Below, one piece after another: positions 13,301-24,278 of a stretch of 64,000 nt of DNA (position 1 is its first letter; each line of letters opens with the position of its first letter). The translations under genes were made by a program, and so were the position numbers. The stretch spans positions 186,001-250,000 of the forward strand of contig PQWQ01000035.1 of the NCBI GenBank assembly GCA_002943765.1, in the 5' to 3' direction. The DNA comes from Psoroptes ovis. Its lineage: Eukaryota; Arthropoda; Arachnida; Sarcoptiformes; Psoroptidae. The notes under the pieces are model-generated. The model made no database searches, had not been told where the DNA came from, and was given only the letters and a program-made list of their open reading frames with translations.

Positions 13301-14580
13301 GGCATCGAAAAATTATATAATGATAATGACGTTCGATTACTCATTGGTGAATCTAATGTTTGAATTTCCATTATCAATTCTTGCGATGCTTTCGGTGGCA
13401 GCCCAATCTCTAGTTTATAGTGAATTGAATTACCAACTTGTAATGATGCCGTTTCACCGCCAATCGTTCGTAAACCAAAATGAAGGCCATTAATTTCGTC
13501 CAATCCATCTTCTTCGCCGTTATTATTCGAACCAATCTTTGATTCGGATTCAGATTCTGATTCAGCTTGTCGTTTGAAACGATCGTACTGATTTTGTATG
13601 AAAACATTTATTGTCAATATTTGTTTGTCATTCGGTACGATCAATGAAAGATTTGTGTTTGGATTCCAAACAAAAATTTTTATTTCGAAATTCTTATTAA
13701 AATCATTCATATCATCATTACGGTCATCATAATTGAAATATTGAAAAAATTTTGATTTTTCAATAAAAATTTGACCATTTTTCGAATCAATTTCAAATAT
13801 TTGTACTGATTGTTGCTGTTGTCGTTGCTCAATGATTCGATATTCTTTGTGAATGCATGAACAATTATTATTATTGAAATCATCATTACATCGATTCGAA
13901 TCATCATCATCATCATCATCCAAAGCTTTTGCTTGAAATATCATTTTAAAATCATTATTATTATCATCATCATTAAAATGATTGATTATTTCCTTTACAT
14001 TCAAATAAAGATTGATTATTCTTTCTTTGAAATATGGTTCATTTGGATCATCTATTTTGTGAGAAATAGAAAAATAAAGTAAATACGAATAAATGAAATA
14101 AAATCAAAAATAGATTTCCAGAATTTCAAGTTTGTATCAATTCATGCGATCATTTCAAGTTTTTTCATAAGAATCGAATTGTTTTGATGAATTTTTCAAA
14201 GAAAATATTTTGACAAGATATATTAGGCCGTCCGAAAAGTTCATTCCGCTCAATCACAATAGAGTTGCTGCATGAAAATCGGCTAGAACTTTTCGTACAA
14301 CCTAATAAAAATATCATTTCTTAAATAATATCGGTGCCATCAAATACATACCAAAATGATTGCAATTGGATCCATACCAGCAAGGTTTACATTTACAATA
14401 CATTCCTTGTTCACCATCTTTTTCTCGCTTAATACAATCACCATTTACACAATAATTATAATCACATGATGTTATTATTTTCAATGTTGAAATTGTCCAA
14501 ACAAATTGACAATAACAACATAATAATAACAGCAATAATGTCACTAATAATAAAATATAGTCAATTGATGATCTTGACAT
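7392..14580 (-). CDS. Large secreted protein: EGF, cadherin-like region, repeated DFG units, F5/8C (discoidin)
   Basis: Ten exons in transcription order: 14580-14352, 14051-13228, 13125-12922, 12803-11906, 11810-9127, 9042-8841, 8782-8162, 8050-7939, 7825-7539, 7468-7392. They sum to 6138 nt, giving 2045 aa with every phase agreeing. The upstream TTG-initiated frame is ignored; ATG at 14580 starts a strongly hydrophobic signal peptide. Next comes one EGF-like module (CDYNYCVNGDC...CKCKPCWYGSNC). A cadherin-like stretch (IFEIDSKNGQIFIEK) follows, ending in a furin-like RFKR. Then come at least six units of roughly 130-200 aa marked by (V/I/A)DFGxI and, before it, CxxxIxxxGxNxPC. Near the C-terminus is an F5/8C domain (IVASSAVSAKYAPHYARFN...WW) and a WYS/SDGxxW-type beta-rich tail. 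No membrane segment follows the signal peptide. It is presumably an extracellular matrix or cell-surface adhesion protein. I do not recognise a named orthologue. Confidence 0.8.
14221..14307 (+). mobile_element. Mariner-like palindromic MITE, copy 4 (centre type 3)
   Basis: TTAGGCCGTCCGAAAAG pairs with CTTTTCGTACAACCTAA. The centre TCAATCACAATAGAGTTGCT is shared only with the copy at 15043. It lies in intron 1 of the EGF/F5-8C gene. Confidence 0.82.
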
Positions 14581-15263
14581 GATGATTACCAAAATGTTTG
14601 TGTTCAGTTCAGTTCAACACCAACCAAACCAAACAAACAAAATTCATGAATCAAGATTTGTTGTTTTTGTACCCGAAAATACCAATTTGGATACCCAATA
14701 ATATGGCCAATTCCACCATTATTATAACCCTGTAAAACCAAATAAATATTGACGCAATTTTTCATTTTTTTCTGGACTGCACTTACTGGTCGGTTGCCAT
14801 GTAATGATAATCGTCAAGATTTTTTTTTTGTTTATTTGTTGAATAATTTATTTATTCAATCATTTGGATGATCTTCAAGATCTTCAAAAACGTAAAAAAT
14901 AAATAATTTAAAATTCAATGAACAAATTACGGCGACATTTTTGGCCAGAAATTATTTATTTATTATTAATATCTTTGTATTTGTTTGTTTGTTTATCTGT
15001 TTATCTTTTAAATGACATAATAATTTGTTTTTGATTTTTTTTTATTAGATTGTCCGAAAAATTCATTCGGCTTAATCCGATAGAGTTGCTCGATGAAAAT
15101 CGGCCGAAACTTTCTGGACAACCTAAATATTTTAAATATTTTCTACGCGGATAATTAATCATTTTTTTTGTTTGTTAAATCAATCAAATTAATTGTTATA
15201 TTTTCTAGGTGAATATTTTCAAAAGTATTCGAAAAAAAAATTAAAAAATTCATCTCTATTTTT
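14581..15263. other. Intergenic spacer: 5' flank of the EGF/F5-8C gene and 3' flank of tectonic
   Basis: No coding signal. It holds one MITE (15043-15127) and runs of A and T. The promoter of the EGF/F5-8C gene should lie here, but I see no clear core element. Confidence 0.7.
15043..15127 (+). mobile_element. Mariner-like palindromic MITE, copy 5 (centre type 3)
   Basis: TTAGATTGTCCGAAAA pairs with TTTCTGGACAACCTAA. The centre TTAATCCGATAGAGTTGCT matches copy 4, so the two define a third centre type. It lies about 140 bp downstream of the tectonic stop codon. Confidence 0.82.
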
Positions 15264-17432
15264 CTAATGGACATTAAATAAACTGATTAAAATTGAAATA
15301 AAAATAAATTTAAATGATGAAATAATCATTGGATGTGCATGTGAAATGAATGGATAGAAAAAATCTGAAGGTAATTCGAGACGAAACGATGGTTTCAATG
15401 CATATTCGGGTACAAATTTTTCACTGACATCAATAAAATTTACCATCGTACGTAAATCTATTGATAACATTTGGAGATTATTGTGTTTATTGGCATTAAT
15501 TATGATTTTTTTCTGCAAAATTTCTGCGCCAATCAACTGATAGTAATGCTTTTCTCGTTGTTCATTGATTCGATTAATGTAAAAATTATAAATTAATTCA
15601 TTTATAAATCCTTCTTTATTATAATTGAAACAATCCTTCTTTTTTTCATTCTCTGAAATCCGATTATTATCCGTTATTTCAAATGTTGAATTTATCTCAT
15701 GAAACAATGGCCGTATCCAGAGAATAGTTTCATTATTTTTCAATGATAAATTATTGATTGGATATGATCCAATTGATATATAGCTTCCATTAGTGCCATT
15801 ACTATCGTCGTTGGCAATATTTTCGATGAAAAAATCTTGATGTAAATATTGATTGACATATGATTTAATGTCCACACATTTTGTATTGTTATTCGTTGAA
15901 TTATTGTTGATCAATGATGTTAAATTTATCCATAAATGGCATTGATCGAAACGATTCCAACCAAATTTCAATAATGATACTTGTTTCATTTTTTGATTTG
16001 ATTTGATGCATTCACCATTCGTATATGAATTGATTAGAAAATTGTTCATATGCATCGGATTAATGTTTGAATGATTTGTATCGATTCGGAAGAATTTCAA
16101 ATCATCACCAAATTCATAACCATTTTTGTGATTTATCTTGTAGTTTGTATTCAGATCATTGTTTCTGATTGGCAATCGCCTTTGATACCATCTAAATGTA
16201 ACATTGAATCGCTGTTGTATCATATATTTGATTCCAAAGTTTTCAGTGGTCAATGATAAATCAATTTGTTTCAATCGAATTTGAATATGTTGAATGCCAT
16301 AAATACCATTATGCCAAATCACATAATCAACTTGTTCAACCAAATTATGACAAATATTTGTTTCATTATCAAAATAAATTGGCTCGAAATTTTGCTGATT
16401 AATATCAATTTTCAAAAATTTAAAATTATTACTGTTGTTCATTGCGGAAACATTATTTGTTTGGGTTTGATTATCAAATGACAGAAATACATCATTCAAA
16501 TGTAGAAATGTTTGATAATTGAAATATTTATTGTCAGCAGTACACAAATTCCAATCGATAATACGGTTACACGTTGATTGATAATCATGTAAATATTTGA
16601 TTGTCATTAATTTATTACAATCATAATCATTATTATTAGCTGAAATTGGCAATCGCCATTTATAATATTTGATTATTGGATTTTTCAGCGATTTATTTTG
16701 ATTTGAATTCGATTGTTTTGTTCCCACAAAACGGAAACGTATTAACGAATATCCAGATTTATATCGTACAATATTGGAAATTGTTTTCGGTGATAAATTA
16801 TCAATTATTTTTTCATTATTATCACCAATGTCTTCTTCCTCGTCTTCATCATCATTATTATTCTGTTCAATTTTTAATGGGAAATGATTTTGATTAAATC
16901 TGAAACAATGTTTGATTGGTAAACGATTCAATTGCGCTGTTTCCGTTATTATTGTTCGATGATGGATTGATGTTTGCTTGCTGAATGTATTGTCTTTGGC
17001 CAAGCATAAAAATGGTGATGATTTACATGGTGATAATTGATTTGGTTGTTGTTGTCGATCATTATTATGATTGAAATCATCATTCAATGATGGCAAACAT
17101 TTATCAAATGAATATCGATCGATGTCGGTACAATTATGATCGCAACAACAGTTGATATCACAATAATCAAAGGATTGATCACAATTACAGGTAATGTTAT
17201 CATTAACATCAATTGTGTCGTTCCATTTTTTATAAATTTTTTCAAATTCTTTACGATATATTTCTGATTGTTCATTATAGTTCATGATATTTGTATGATG
17301 ATTATTATTCTCATTCGATGCCAACAATAATAATGAATAATAATCATCATCAATCATTAATAATATTATTGAAATGATGTAAATGAATAAAATGTACGGA
17401 TATTGTTTATTGTTTATTTTAATAATAAGCAT
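15264..17432 (-). CDS. Tectonic-family ciliary transition zone protein
   Basis: Single exon of 722 aa starting at an ATG. Tectonics are secreted or membrane-anchored parts of the MKS/B9 complex at the ciliary transition zone, where they help gate membrane proteins into the cilium. The diagnostic Cys cluster lies at residues 82-101 (CNCDQSFDYCDINCCCDHNC), matching the family's CxCD...CDxNCCCDxxC pattern, and the C-terminal LPSDFFYPF motif typical of the tectonic domain is present. An N-terminal hydrophobic stretch (about residues 11-27) can serve as signal, and a hydrophobic C-terminal tail may anchor the protein. Many N-x-S/T sequons fit a luminal protein. Long Asn-rich inserts are probably lineage-specific. 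The paralogue (TCTN1, 2 or 3) cannot be assigned. B9D2, another member of the same complex, ends 149 bp upstream on the same strand. Confidence 0.87.
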   Translation of the reverse strand: MLIIKINNKQYPYILFIYIISIILLMIDDDYYSLLLLASNENNNHHTNIMNYNEQSEIYRKEFEKIYKKWNDTIDVNDNITCNCDQSFDYCDINCCCDHNCTDIDRYSFDKCLPSLNDDFNHNNDRQQQPNQLSPCKSSPFLCLAKDNTFSKQTSIHHRTIITETAQLNRLPIKHCFRFNQNHFPLKIEQNNNDDEDEEEDIGDNNEKIIDNLSPKTISNIVRYKSGYSLIRFRFVGTKQSNSNQNKSLKNPIIKYYKWRLPISANNNDYDCNKLMTIKYLHDYQSTCNRIIDWNLCTADNKYFNYQTFLHLNDVFLSFDNQTQTNNVSAMNNSNNFKFLKIDINQQNFEPIYFDNETNICHNLVEQVDYVIWHNGIYGIQHIQIRLKQIDLSLTTENFGIKYMIQQRFNVTFRWYQRRLPIRNNDLNTNYKINHKNGYEFGDDLKFFRIDTNHSNINPMHMNNFLINSYTNGECIKSNQKMKQVSLLKFGWNRFDQCHLWINLTSLINNNSTNNNTKCVDIKSYVNQYLHQDFFIENIANDDSNGTNGSYISIGSYPINNLSLKNNETILWIRPLFHEINSTFEITDNNRISENEKKKDCFNYNKEGFINELIYNFYINRINEQREKHYYQLIGAEILQKKIIINANKHNNLQMLSIDLRTMVNFIDVSEKFVPEYALKPSFRLELPSDFFYPFISHAHPMIISSFKFIFISILISLFNVH

Positions 17433-17581
17433 TTTTTTTATTGAAACTTTTTTTCCGCTTTACGTAAGATTATTGTTGTGTTGGTACTTGTAGCGTAATG
17501 TAATTTCTTTGAAATTAAAATTTTTAAAGAAGTTATTCTTTAAGGAAAATGAATGAATGTATTTAAATGTATTTAAGATGA

Positions 17582-18354
17582 TTAATGTGTTTCGACACCA
17601 AATTTTTCAAAATCTTTTAAAATAATATTTAATTCCAAATGTACGATGCCCATATATTCAGTATGTAACCGAAAACGTTGTTCATTTGAATATATTAACC
17701 ATTCATCAGTTAAATGTAATGTTTCATTATTGAATATTTGTGCTAAACGATCAATGATTGTACCGATTGGACGCCATGTATGGCAATATATTTGCTTTGA
17801 ACCTGGCTGTGATGGTATATTGGCAACACCATAGCTTATTAATGATGTTTGTTCGAATGTATTACGATGCCAAATTTCGATCAATAATTTTGGCCAACCT
17901 TTTTTTCCAAAAAATTGGGAATTAAAATTTAAAGAAATGTAGAAATTCATGAATATAAATATAAATAAAAATGATCAATCAAATATTTCAAATAAATTGA
18001 ATTTTCAAATTTGAAATATGATACTAAATAGTGTATTGTAGTAAAAACCTTGAATTCCTTTGGTAACCAAATGTAAATCGATTGGATGTGACCAACAAAC
18101 AAAATTTTTATTATTCAATGATTCAATGTTTGTATCATCAATTTGTGTTTGTCCTTCAGCGATACCTTCAAGAATTTTCCAACCAGATCCTAGCATGTAA
18201 CACATTGAAAATGAATGAAGATTTGCTTGCGACTAAAATCGCTTATTATGGACATACATTACTTACCAATAATTAATTTCCATTTACAAAATAATGATTT
18301 TCGATCAAAATTTTCACCACCAATTATTTGTCCAATCACAAATACTTCAGCCAT
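17582..18354 (-). CDS. B9D2: B9 domain-containing protein 2 (B9D2)
   Basis: Three exons, 18354-18267, 18189-18049 and 17898-17582 (both introns phase 1), giving 181 aa against 175 in human. The B9 (C2-like) domain occupies nearly the whole protein. Conserved signatures are MAEVFVIGQIIGG at the N-terminus, SLFCKW, GWKILEGIAEGQTQ, CWSHPIDLHLVTKGIQGWP, HTWRPIG and the terminal NIILKDFEKFGVE. B9D2 works with B9D1 and MKS1 at the ciliary transition zone and supports cilium assembly and gating. A perfect X-box-like motif lies upstream at 18497-18510, suggesting control by an RFX factor. The tectonic gene follows closely on the same strand. Confidence 0.95.
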
Positions 18355-18496
18355 TCAACGATAATCACTCAAAATTTTGATGAAATTATTTTTGAATTTT
18401 CTTGATTTAAATCAAATTTTAAAGTTCAAAATTTGTCAACCATGAATCATCAAAACAGAAAACGATTTGTTTATTTCATTCAGAATTCAACAACAT

Positions 18497-18510
18497 GTTA
18501 CTATGACGAC
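18497..18510 (-). promoter_or_regulatory. Candidate X-box (RFX-factor site) upstream of B9D2
   Basis: On the minus strand the sequence reads GTCGTCATAGTAAC, which fits every position of the X-box consensus GTHNYYATRRNAAC. Its near edge is about 143 nt upstream of the B9D2 ATG, the usual range for X-boxes of ciliary genes in nematodes and flies. Function is inferred, not shown. Confidence 0.55.
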
Positions 18511-18701
18511 TAGCCGTTGGCGGAACCAAACCTTTATCGATTTTACATTCACCAAACGGAAAATTCATTTGAAATATATTTTTATTCAAACATATTTTGA
18601 CCAAAAAAATATCACAGAAATGACCAAAAAACATGGAAAAATTTACAAAATAACAATTTACTTGAGCCAGACTAGAAATTCTATCACCTTTATATTAAAA
18701 T

Positions 18702-21700
18702 TCATACGACCTGAATTTGTGACATTGAATTATCAATGATTTGTTGATCATAATGATGATTATGAGTACCTGGCGATTGTTGAATATTAATATTAAAACT
18801 ATTATTTGATATCATCGAAATTTGTTGCTGTTCATCATTTTTATGATCAATGACATCAAAATCATTTAAACTAATTGTTTCAGGTGTTGCTAATGGTGCT
18901 TTACGTTTAGATATTAAACTACGTAATCGACGTAAATGTTCTTCATTATATTGATACTCATTTAATGGTGGAACCTTAGGATTTCTTTTTGAACGTTTTG
19001 TGGTCATTGATGTTGCAGGCATAGCCGAAGCAAATGAAGTTTCCATCACCATTTTATGATCAGAATATTTTTGAGATTTAATATTTGATTGAGGAGGCTG
19101 TTGATAAATATGATTATCGAATGATGAAAAACGCTGTTTTTTACCATCGAATTGGTCTTGATCTTGATCATTATCATAATTATTATTGTCACATGATTCA
19201 GGCAAATTTAATGAATTAAAATTATTATTATTATTATTACGTTTAGGTTTTGGTGGACCAGTATTTATTAATAAACTTTGTAATGCATCAAGAATATTAT
19301 CAGGCATATGATCACTTATCATACTTGGTGATATTAATATTTCATTAAAATCACTGTTACCAGCCCATAATGCTTGATGTATAATGTATGACTTTTTTTG
19401 ACCAATTATACGCCTAAAAAAATATGCAGCATTTATTTATATGGCCATTAATATTTGTAATTATTCACATATATTTGTCAGCCAACAAACAAAAGGGGAG
19501 CGAAAATAAAATGACCATTAGTATGACATAGAAACAAGCAAAAAATCACAATTAATTTGAATTATGAATAGTTAAAATCAAATGTGAAAATAAACAAATG
19601 ACAAAGCTTATAAGCAAAATAAAATAATATTGAAAGATCATATTACCTCCAGCTGGTTGATTCATATCGATAACTTATTAGCGTTTATGCGATTTGGAAA
19701 AAAATTTGCAAATATGGAAACGTTCAGTGCAAATACAATGGTTAATTGGATTTCACCATGTATGAAAAAAAATAGATTTAGGATTATAGATGAAGCATAA
19801 TTTCGCATTTAAATAAAAGCCAAAATAATTGAAAATTAAATTTTCAAACAAAAATACTTACTCGGATTTGTTCGGATGTACTCGGACCAAATGTATGATA
19901 CTACCTGGTGGATATAATGGCTTATGAACGGTCAACTGTATATTTTCATCATTCGGATGTGTAGCAATATTTTCATTGATTGACAAATAATTTTGCTGTC
20001 GTTTTTGATATGAATCCATTGTATCAGTTTGACTATCAATTTTGCCGTCACCATTACCATTGACACATTGAAATGATGATGAATTATTTTTTGTACATGA
20101 ATCTGTGACTGAAGAGGAATTCATTTTAAATTCTTTAATGTAATCATCATTACTAATATCATTGCCACCGATACGTAAACTCTTGAATATGATTGGCCAT
20201 TTACTCATTTCACAATTTTTGATTACTTTGATTAAATCAAATCGAAGTTTTTCCATTTGATGCAATCCTAATCTTGGAATAATATCTTTGCCCAATACAA
20301 TCGATATGACAAAATCTTTTGAATATTCAGCTAAATCCAAAGAGAATAAACCACCGGGTGGTGCGAATGCGAAACAAATAACGTTGGCGTATATTTCACG
20401 TAATAATACTGTCAAAATTGCCGCCGTACCGGCACCTAATGAATGGCCAACAATTATGATCGGATATTGATGATGTGAATCTGTGGCAAGGTTCCGAATT
20501 TTCAAATGTTCATTTGCAATTTCAATTAAATGTTTTTTAATTAAGCATGATTTAATATAAGCTGCAGCAGCAACCATTCCTTTATGGCCATACCAATTAT
20601 CACGCGGTTGATTTAATGGCAACAAATCATATTCGGCATTCAAATCGGTTATTACCTATATTCGGTTAATCAAAATTATTTGATCAAAAAATCAAAAATG
20701 AATCCATACAATATACATACATCTGAAACTGATAATGTACCACGAATACTGATCACAATTGACATTTTATCATAATCAATAGCAACGAAAAATGGTGGTT
20801 TTTCAATATCAACATGATATGTTATATAAATTATTTTATAATCATGTTCAATACATGTTTGTCGGATAGCAGCACGATTACATAGGCAACAATTATCACC
20901 AATTATATCGTTAAAATTATTAGTATCATGATTTGAATTTGTCGATTCATTTGTTGATCCATTCAAATCAACAATCGTATCACTATCAATGTGTTGATCG
21001 ATACAACAAGATTTTCGACTGATACAACAAATACAATTCGACCAAATCGATGTACGGTTGCCACAGCATTTGATATGTTTTAATAATTGAAACCATTTCG
21101 ATGGTGGATTCGATACCATAAACATTGGCCAACCATAAATTGCTAATGAATAATGTAAATAATGAATAAGATTATATATTTCACGTATGACTAGTACATG
21201 TGTTAAATCAAGGAATTTAGTTTCAGCTGTGATTGCAACACCAGATAAAAATTGATATATTTTTTCATTTTCATCAATACCACTGCTGCTACAATTACTC
21301 ATTAAAATACGTTGTTTACGTTGACATTTTTGTTGTATACGCATCAATGATAAACCAGCGATCACATCCGATGGTACAACATCTAAATCACGAAAAAATT
21401 CTGATAATAATTTAGCGATCTCAGCAAATGAATTATCACGACGATCTTTCACACAGAAAAACCAACGGCAACGATTTAACCATGATTGTTGATATTTCCT
21501 CACCGCTTCACGATAACGCCAATTACGATGAAAACTATTATTCGAACGTCGATATTTATATTTAGCATTTGTATTATTTAAACTTTGTTGAAAACGTTTC
21601 ATTTTATACCAACTTTTGCCAGCATAATCAAATGCACACCATATGAACAAAAGAAATGTAATCCATATGAATAATAAATATATTTTTAATCCAATTATCA

Positions 21701-22292
21701 AATTATTTGTTGATTTACATTCATTCACAGACTGTTGTTGTAGTGGTTGTTGATGTATATGATCAATTGAATAATTAATCATAATAATTAATCCATATAT
21801 TTCCCATAGAATATCAATGATGAACAATGCTAAAAATTGATCATTTTTAAAAATAAATAAATAAAATGATATTCATTCAATAAATATACAAATACTGCTG
21901 CTGCTTACCAAACCAAATATAAATCAATGTATTCAATGATGAACGTTTACCTGTATTCAATATTGAACCACGTAAACTTAATTTGATCATAAATAGTTCA
22001 ATTATAATAAAATTTGATAATAAAATAAATTGTCCAAATATTGGTAATATAATTATCAATTCACAATCATTATTCAAAAATATTGTCGAATTTTTTATAC
22101 AAACAATCATATATAAAATGATCCTTGATAAATATAGAATAGAAAATTTATTCAATGAATTTATATGATGATAATGATTTAATTCCATACAACTTACCAT
22201 AATAAATGTAAAAACAAATAGAATGATGCTGGAATGATAATATCATCGGAACCGATATTCCAACGACGTGATACAATTATTAATCCAGGCAT
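18702..22292 (-). CDS. sn1-specific diacylglycerol lipase (DAGL alpha/beta family)
   Basis: Five exons, 22292-22198, 22123-21909, 21829-20721, 20655-19862 and 19413-18702, total 2925 nt and 974 aa. DAGLs release 2-arachidonoylglycerol from diacylglycerol at the plasma membrane. The N-terminus MPGLIIVSRRWNIGSDDIII matches the family start, and four hydrophobic segments follow in exons 1-3. The alpha/beta-hydrolase core shows the nucleophile elbow GHSLGAG, the Asp in GKDIIPRLGL and a candidate His in SIIHLVRVHP (the family has RIIHVVHNHP). After FNEILISPSMISDHMPD the tail is Asn/Gln-rich and unlike known tails. Length is close to DAGL-alpha. The last exon ends at a TGA directly after a CAGGTCG, so a further splice cannot be fully excluded. 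Confidence 0.92.
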
Positions 22293-23484
22293 ATTCTTTT
22301 TAGACGACCAATTAATTTTGATTAAGATGAAGAATTTTCACACAAAATGATAAATAACATCTGATAAATATTTGAAATATTTCAATTTCCAAACATATAG
22401 ACGACGATAGAAAAATCAATCGATATCAATCAATAATTTTCGAGATGTTTATTACAATTCGAATGACAAAATAATATCGAATTGATATATGAATTGTTCC
22501 ATCTTTGATTCATATCATTCATTACTACTTGATGCTTGAAATTCGGTTTCTTTTTGTAACCACATTGATTAAAGTTTTATTTCAAATACCCCAAATATGA
22601 ACACGCTACAAATTAAGATAGTCTTAGAATTCAAATTTTTCAGAAATTCTTTAACATTAACTTTGATTCTTTTCGATATATTCTTTTGTTTATTCGGTTC
22701 AGTTGATCGGTTCTTATGATATATTCAATTGTTGTGTTGTTATCGTCGTAAGCTGTTTGTTTGTATGTTTCATATGTTTAAATGTTATTCACTAAGTTTA
22801 TACTTGATTCATTCATTAATTTTGAAATATATATCAAACATTATATATTTAAACGAATATATAATATCATCTTAACAAATAATAATGATATGAAAAGATG
22901 AAGAATTTCAAACACCAGAGATAATCGAATACAATGAAGATAGAAACGCAGACTCAGAGTTTTAATAAGAATTCATTTTATTACGATGTTTTTATGTGAT
23001 TGGAAAGCTTGAATGGATGCTTTATTTTCGTGTTTTTTGGAGTCAATAATATAATATCTCCGCTTTTCATTATTTATTTTTTCAACGAAAAATTTTATTT
23101 GAAATGTAGAGATCTGCCTGCCCAATTTTCGCTGTAAAATTTCGGCAGTTATTGTTACAAAAATAAATAACCGGCAGTACCGACACTAACTAAATGGCAC
23201 ATACACAACTTTAATTAAACACTTGGTATTTTATTTTTTGGCTGTATTTTCAATTGGACTCGGAAAATAAAAATGACTTGCATTTACCGTTTGATGATTC
23301 ATTCATTAAAATTTTCGAATGGCTCAGTCAGTGTTAGGCCGATTTTGGATTGGTCCAAGAGTAAATGAGATGAATTAGAATAAATTCACAACTGTGTCAT
23401 ATGATTGAATTATTGAACCAATTTTAAATGTTTGTAAATGATTTATTTGAAAGATTGAGACTGATAATTATTATTATTGATACG
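22293..23484. other. Intergenic region between DAGL 5' end and PAGR1-like 3' end
   Basis: No coding signal or repeat family was seen. It should contain the DAGL promoter and the 3' UTR of the PAGR1-like gene. The sequence is AT-rich and mostly non-repetitive. Confidence 0.65.
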
Positions 23485-24018
23485 TCAATGATCATTTAAT
23501 TGATATTTTTTAATATTTTGCATTACTTTGGTTAAATTTGTTGTTGTTTTTGTTTTCATCATCATCGATGTCGTCGAAGTTTTCGAATGTTTAGTCAATA
23601 AACAACCACGATTATTGGTGGATAGTTTTTTATTGGATTCATTATCATTATCATTCGCATTATCATTGAAAGTTGAAACATCATCAAATTCATTATCAAA
23701 ATCAAATTCAGTTTTAGTTTCTATTTGTTCGCGTTGAGTTGTTTGATTTTTATCATTTTGTTTCGATTCATCAGTATGATCAACAGTTTCTTGGTCGTCG
23801 GCAAATTGTGATGGTGATAAACGGCCAGAGCATTTCCATTCTAATTCAAGATATTCGTTTTGTTTAATTTTTTCATATAAATTGTAAATATCATCACCGG
23901 ATGGTTCCCAAAGTCGTAGCTGAGGATTGTTAGGATGTTTACGATATAATTCTTTCGGATCAAAATATTGTTCATCATCGCTACAATCGGCCAAAACGTG
24001 ATAATCTGATGATTCCAT
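23485..24018 (-). CDS. PAXIP1-associated glutamate-rich protein 1-like (PAGR1/PA1)
   Basis: Single exon of 177 aa from the ATG at 24018; the longer frame begins with GTG and is not used. The conserved block RLWEPSGDDIYNLYEKIKQN followed by EYLELEWKCSGRLSPSQ resembles the PA1 core, in which a W-x-P motif is followed by an IxxLYE helix, LEL, and then R-x-P/S. In animals PA1 is a small nuclear subunit of the MLL3/MLL4 (KMT2C/D) histone H3K4 methyltransferase complex. The C-terminal half is acidic and Asn/Thr/Lys-rich, with no domain. The identification rests on one short block, so it is moderately sure. The gene is transcribed divergently from the selenoprotein T-like gene. Confidence 0.65.
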   Translation of the reverse strand: MESSDYHVLADCSDDEQYFDPKELYRKHPNNPQLRLWEPSGDDIYNLYEKIKQNEYLELEWKCSGRLSPSQFADDQETVDHTDESKQNDKNQTTQREQIETKTEFDFDNEFDDVSTFNDNANDNDNESNKKLSTNNRGCLLTKHSKTSTTSMMMKTKTTTNLTKVMQNIKKYQLNDH

Positions 24019-24278
24019 TGTTTGATATGAATTAACTTTGTTATGATTTGTTAATGATTTTACCACAAACTTTGGCCGAGCAAGAGAACAATTTTTAGCG
24101 AATCAATCTATAAACTTGGCATTTGAAAATGTAAACAAAATACTTTTAATGTATAAATAAAGTATTAGTTGCATTTGGCAGCAATGCATTCATTTTGATT
24201 ATTAGTGATTGTCATCATTTGTTTATCAATTAATTAATCTAATAATTTAATTTTGAATTAAAATTCTGATTCCTTAAA
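24019..24278. promoter_or_regulatory. Shared intergenic region of a divergent gene pair
   Basis: Only 260 bp separate the two start codons of the PAGR1-like (-) and selenoprotein T-like (+) genes, so both promoters must lie here. I see no TATA box at a typical distance. Confidence 0.5.

Noticed and set aside
18467..18739. 90-residue plus-strand open frame between B9D2 and DAGL
   Set aside because: It overlaps the DAGL 3' end and the B9D2 upstream region in antisense, has no domain, and its reading is explained by AT-rich composition.
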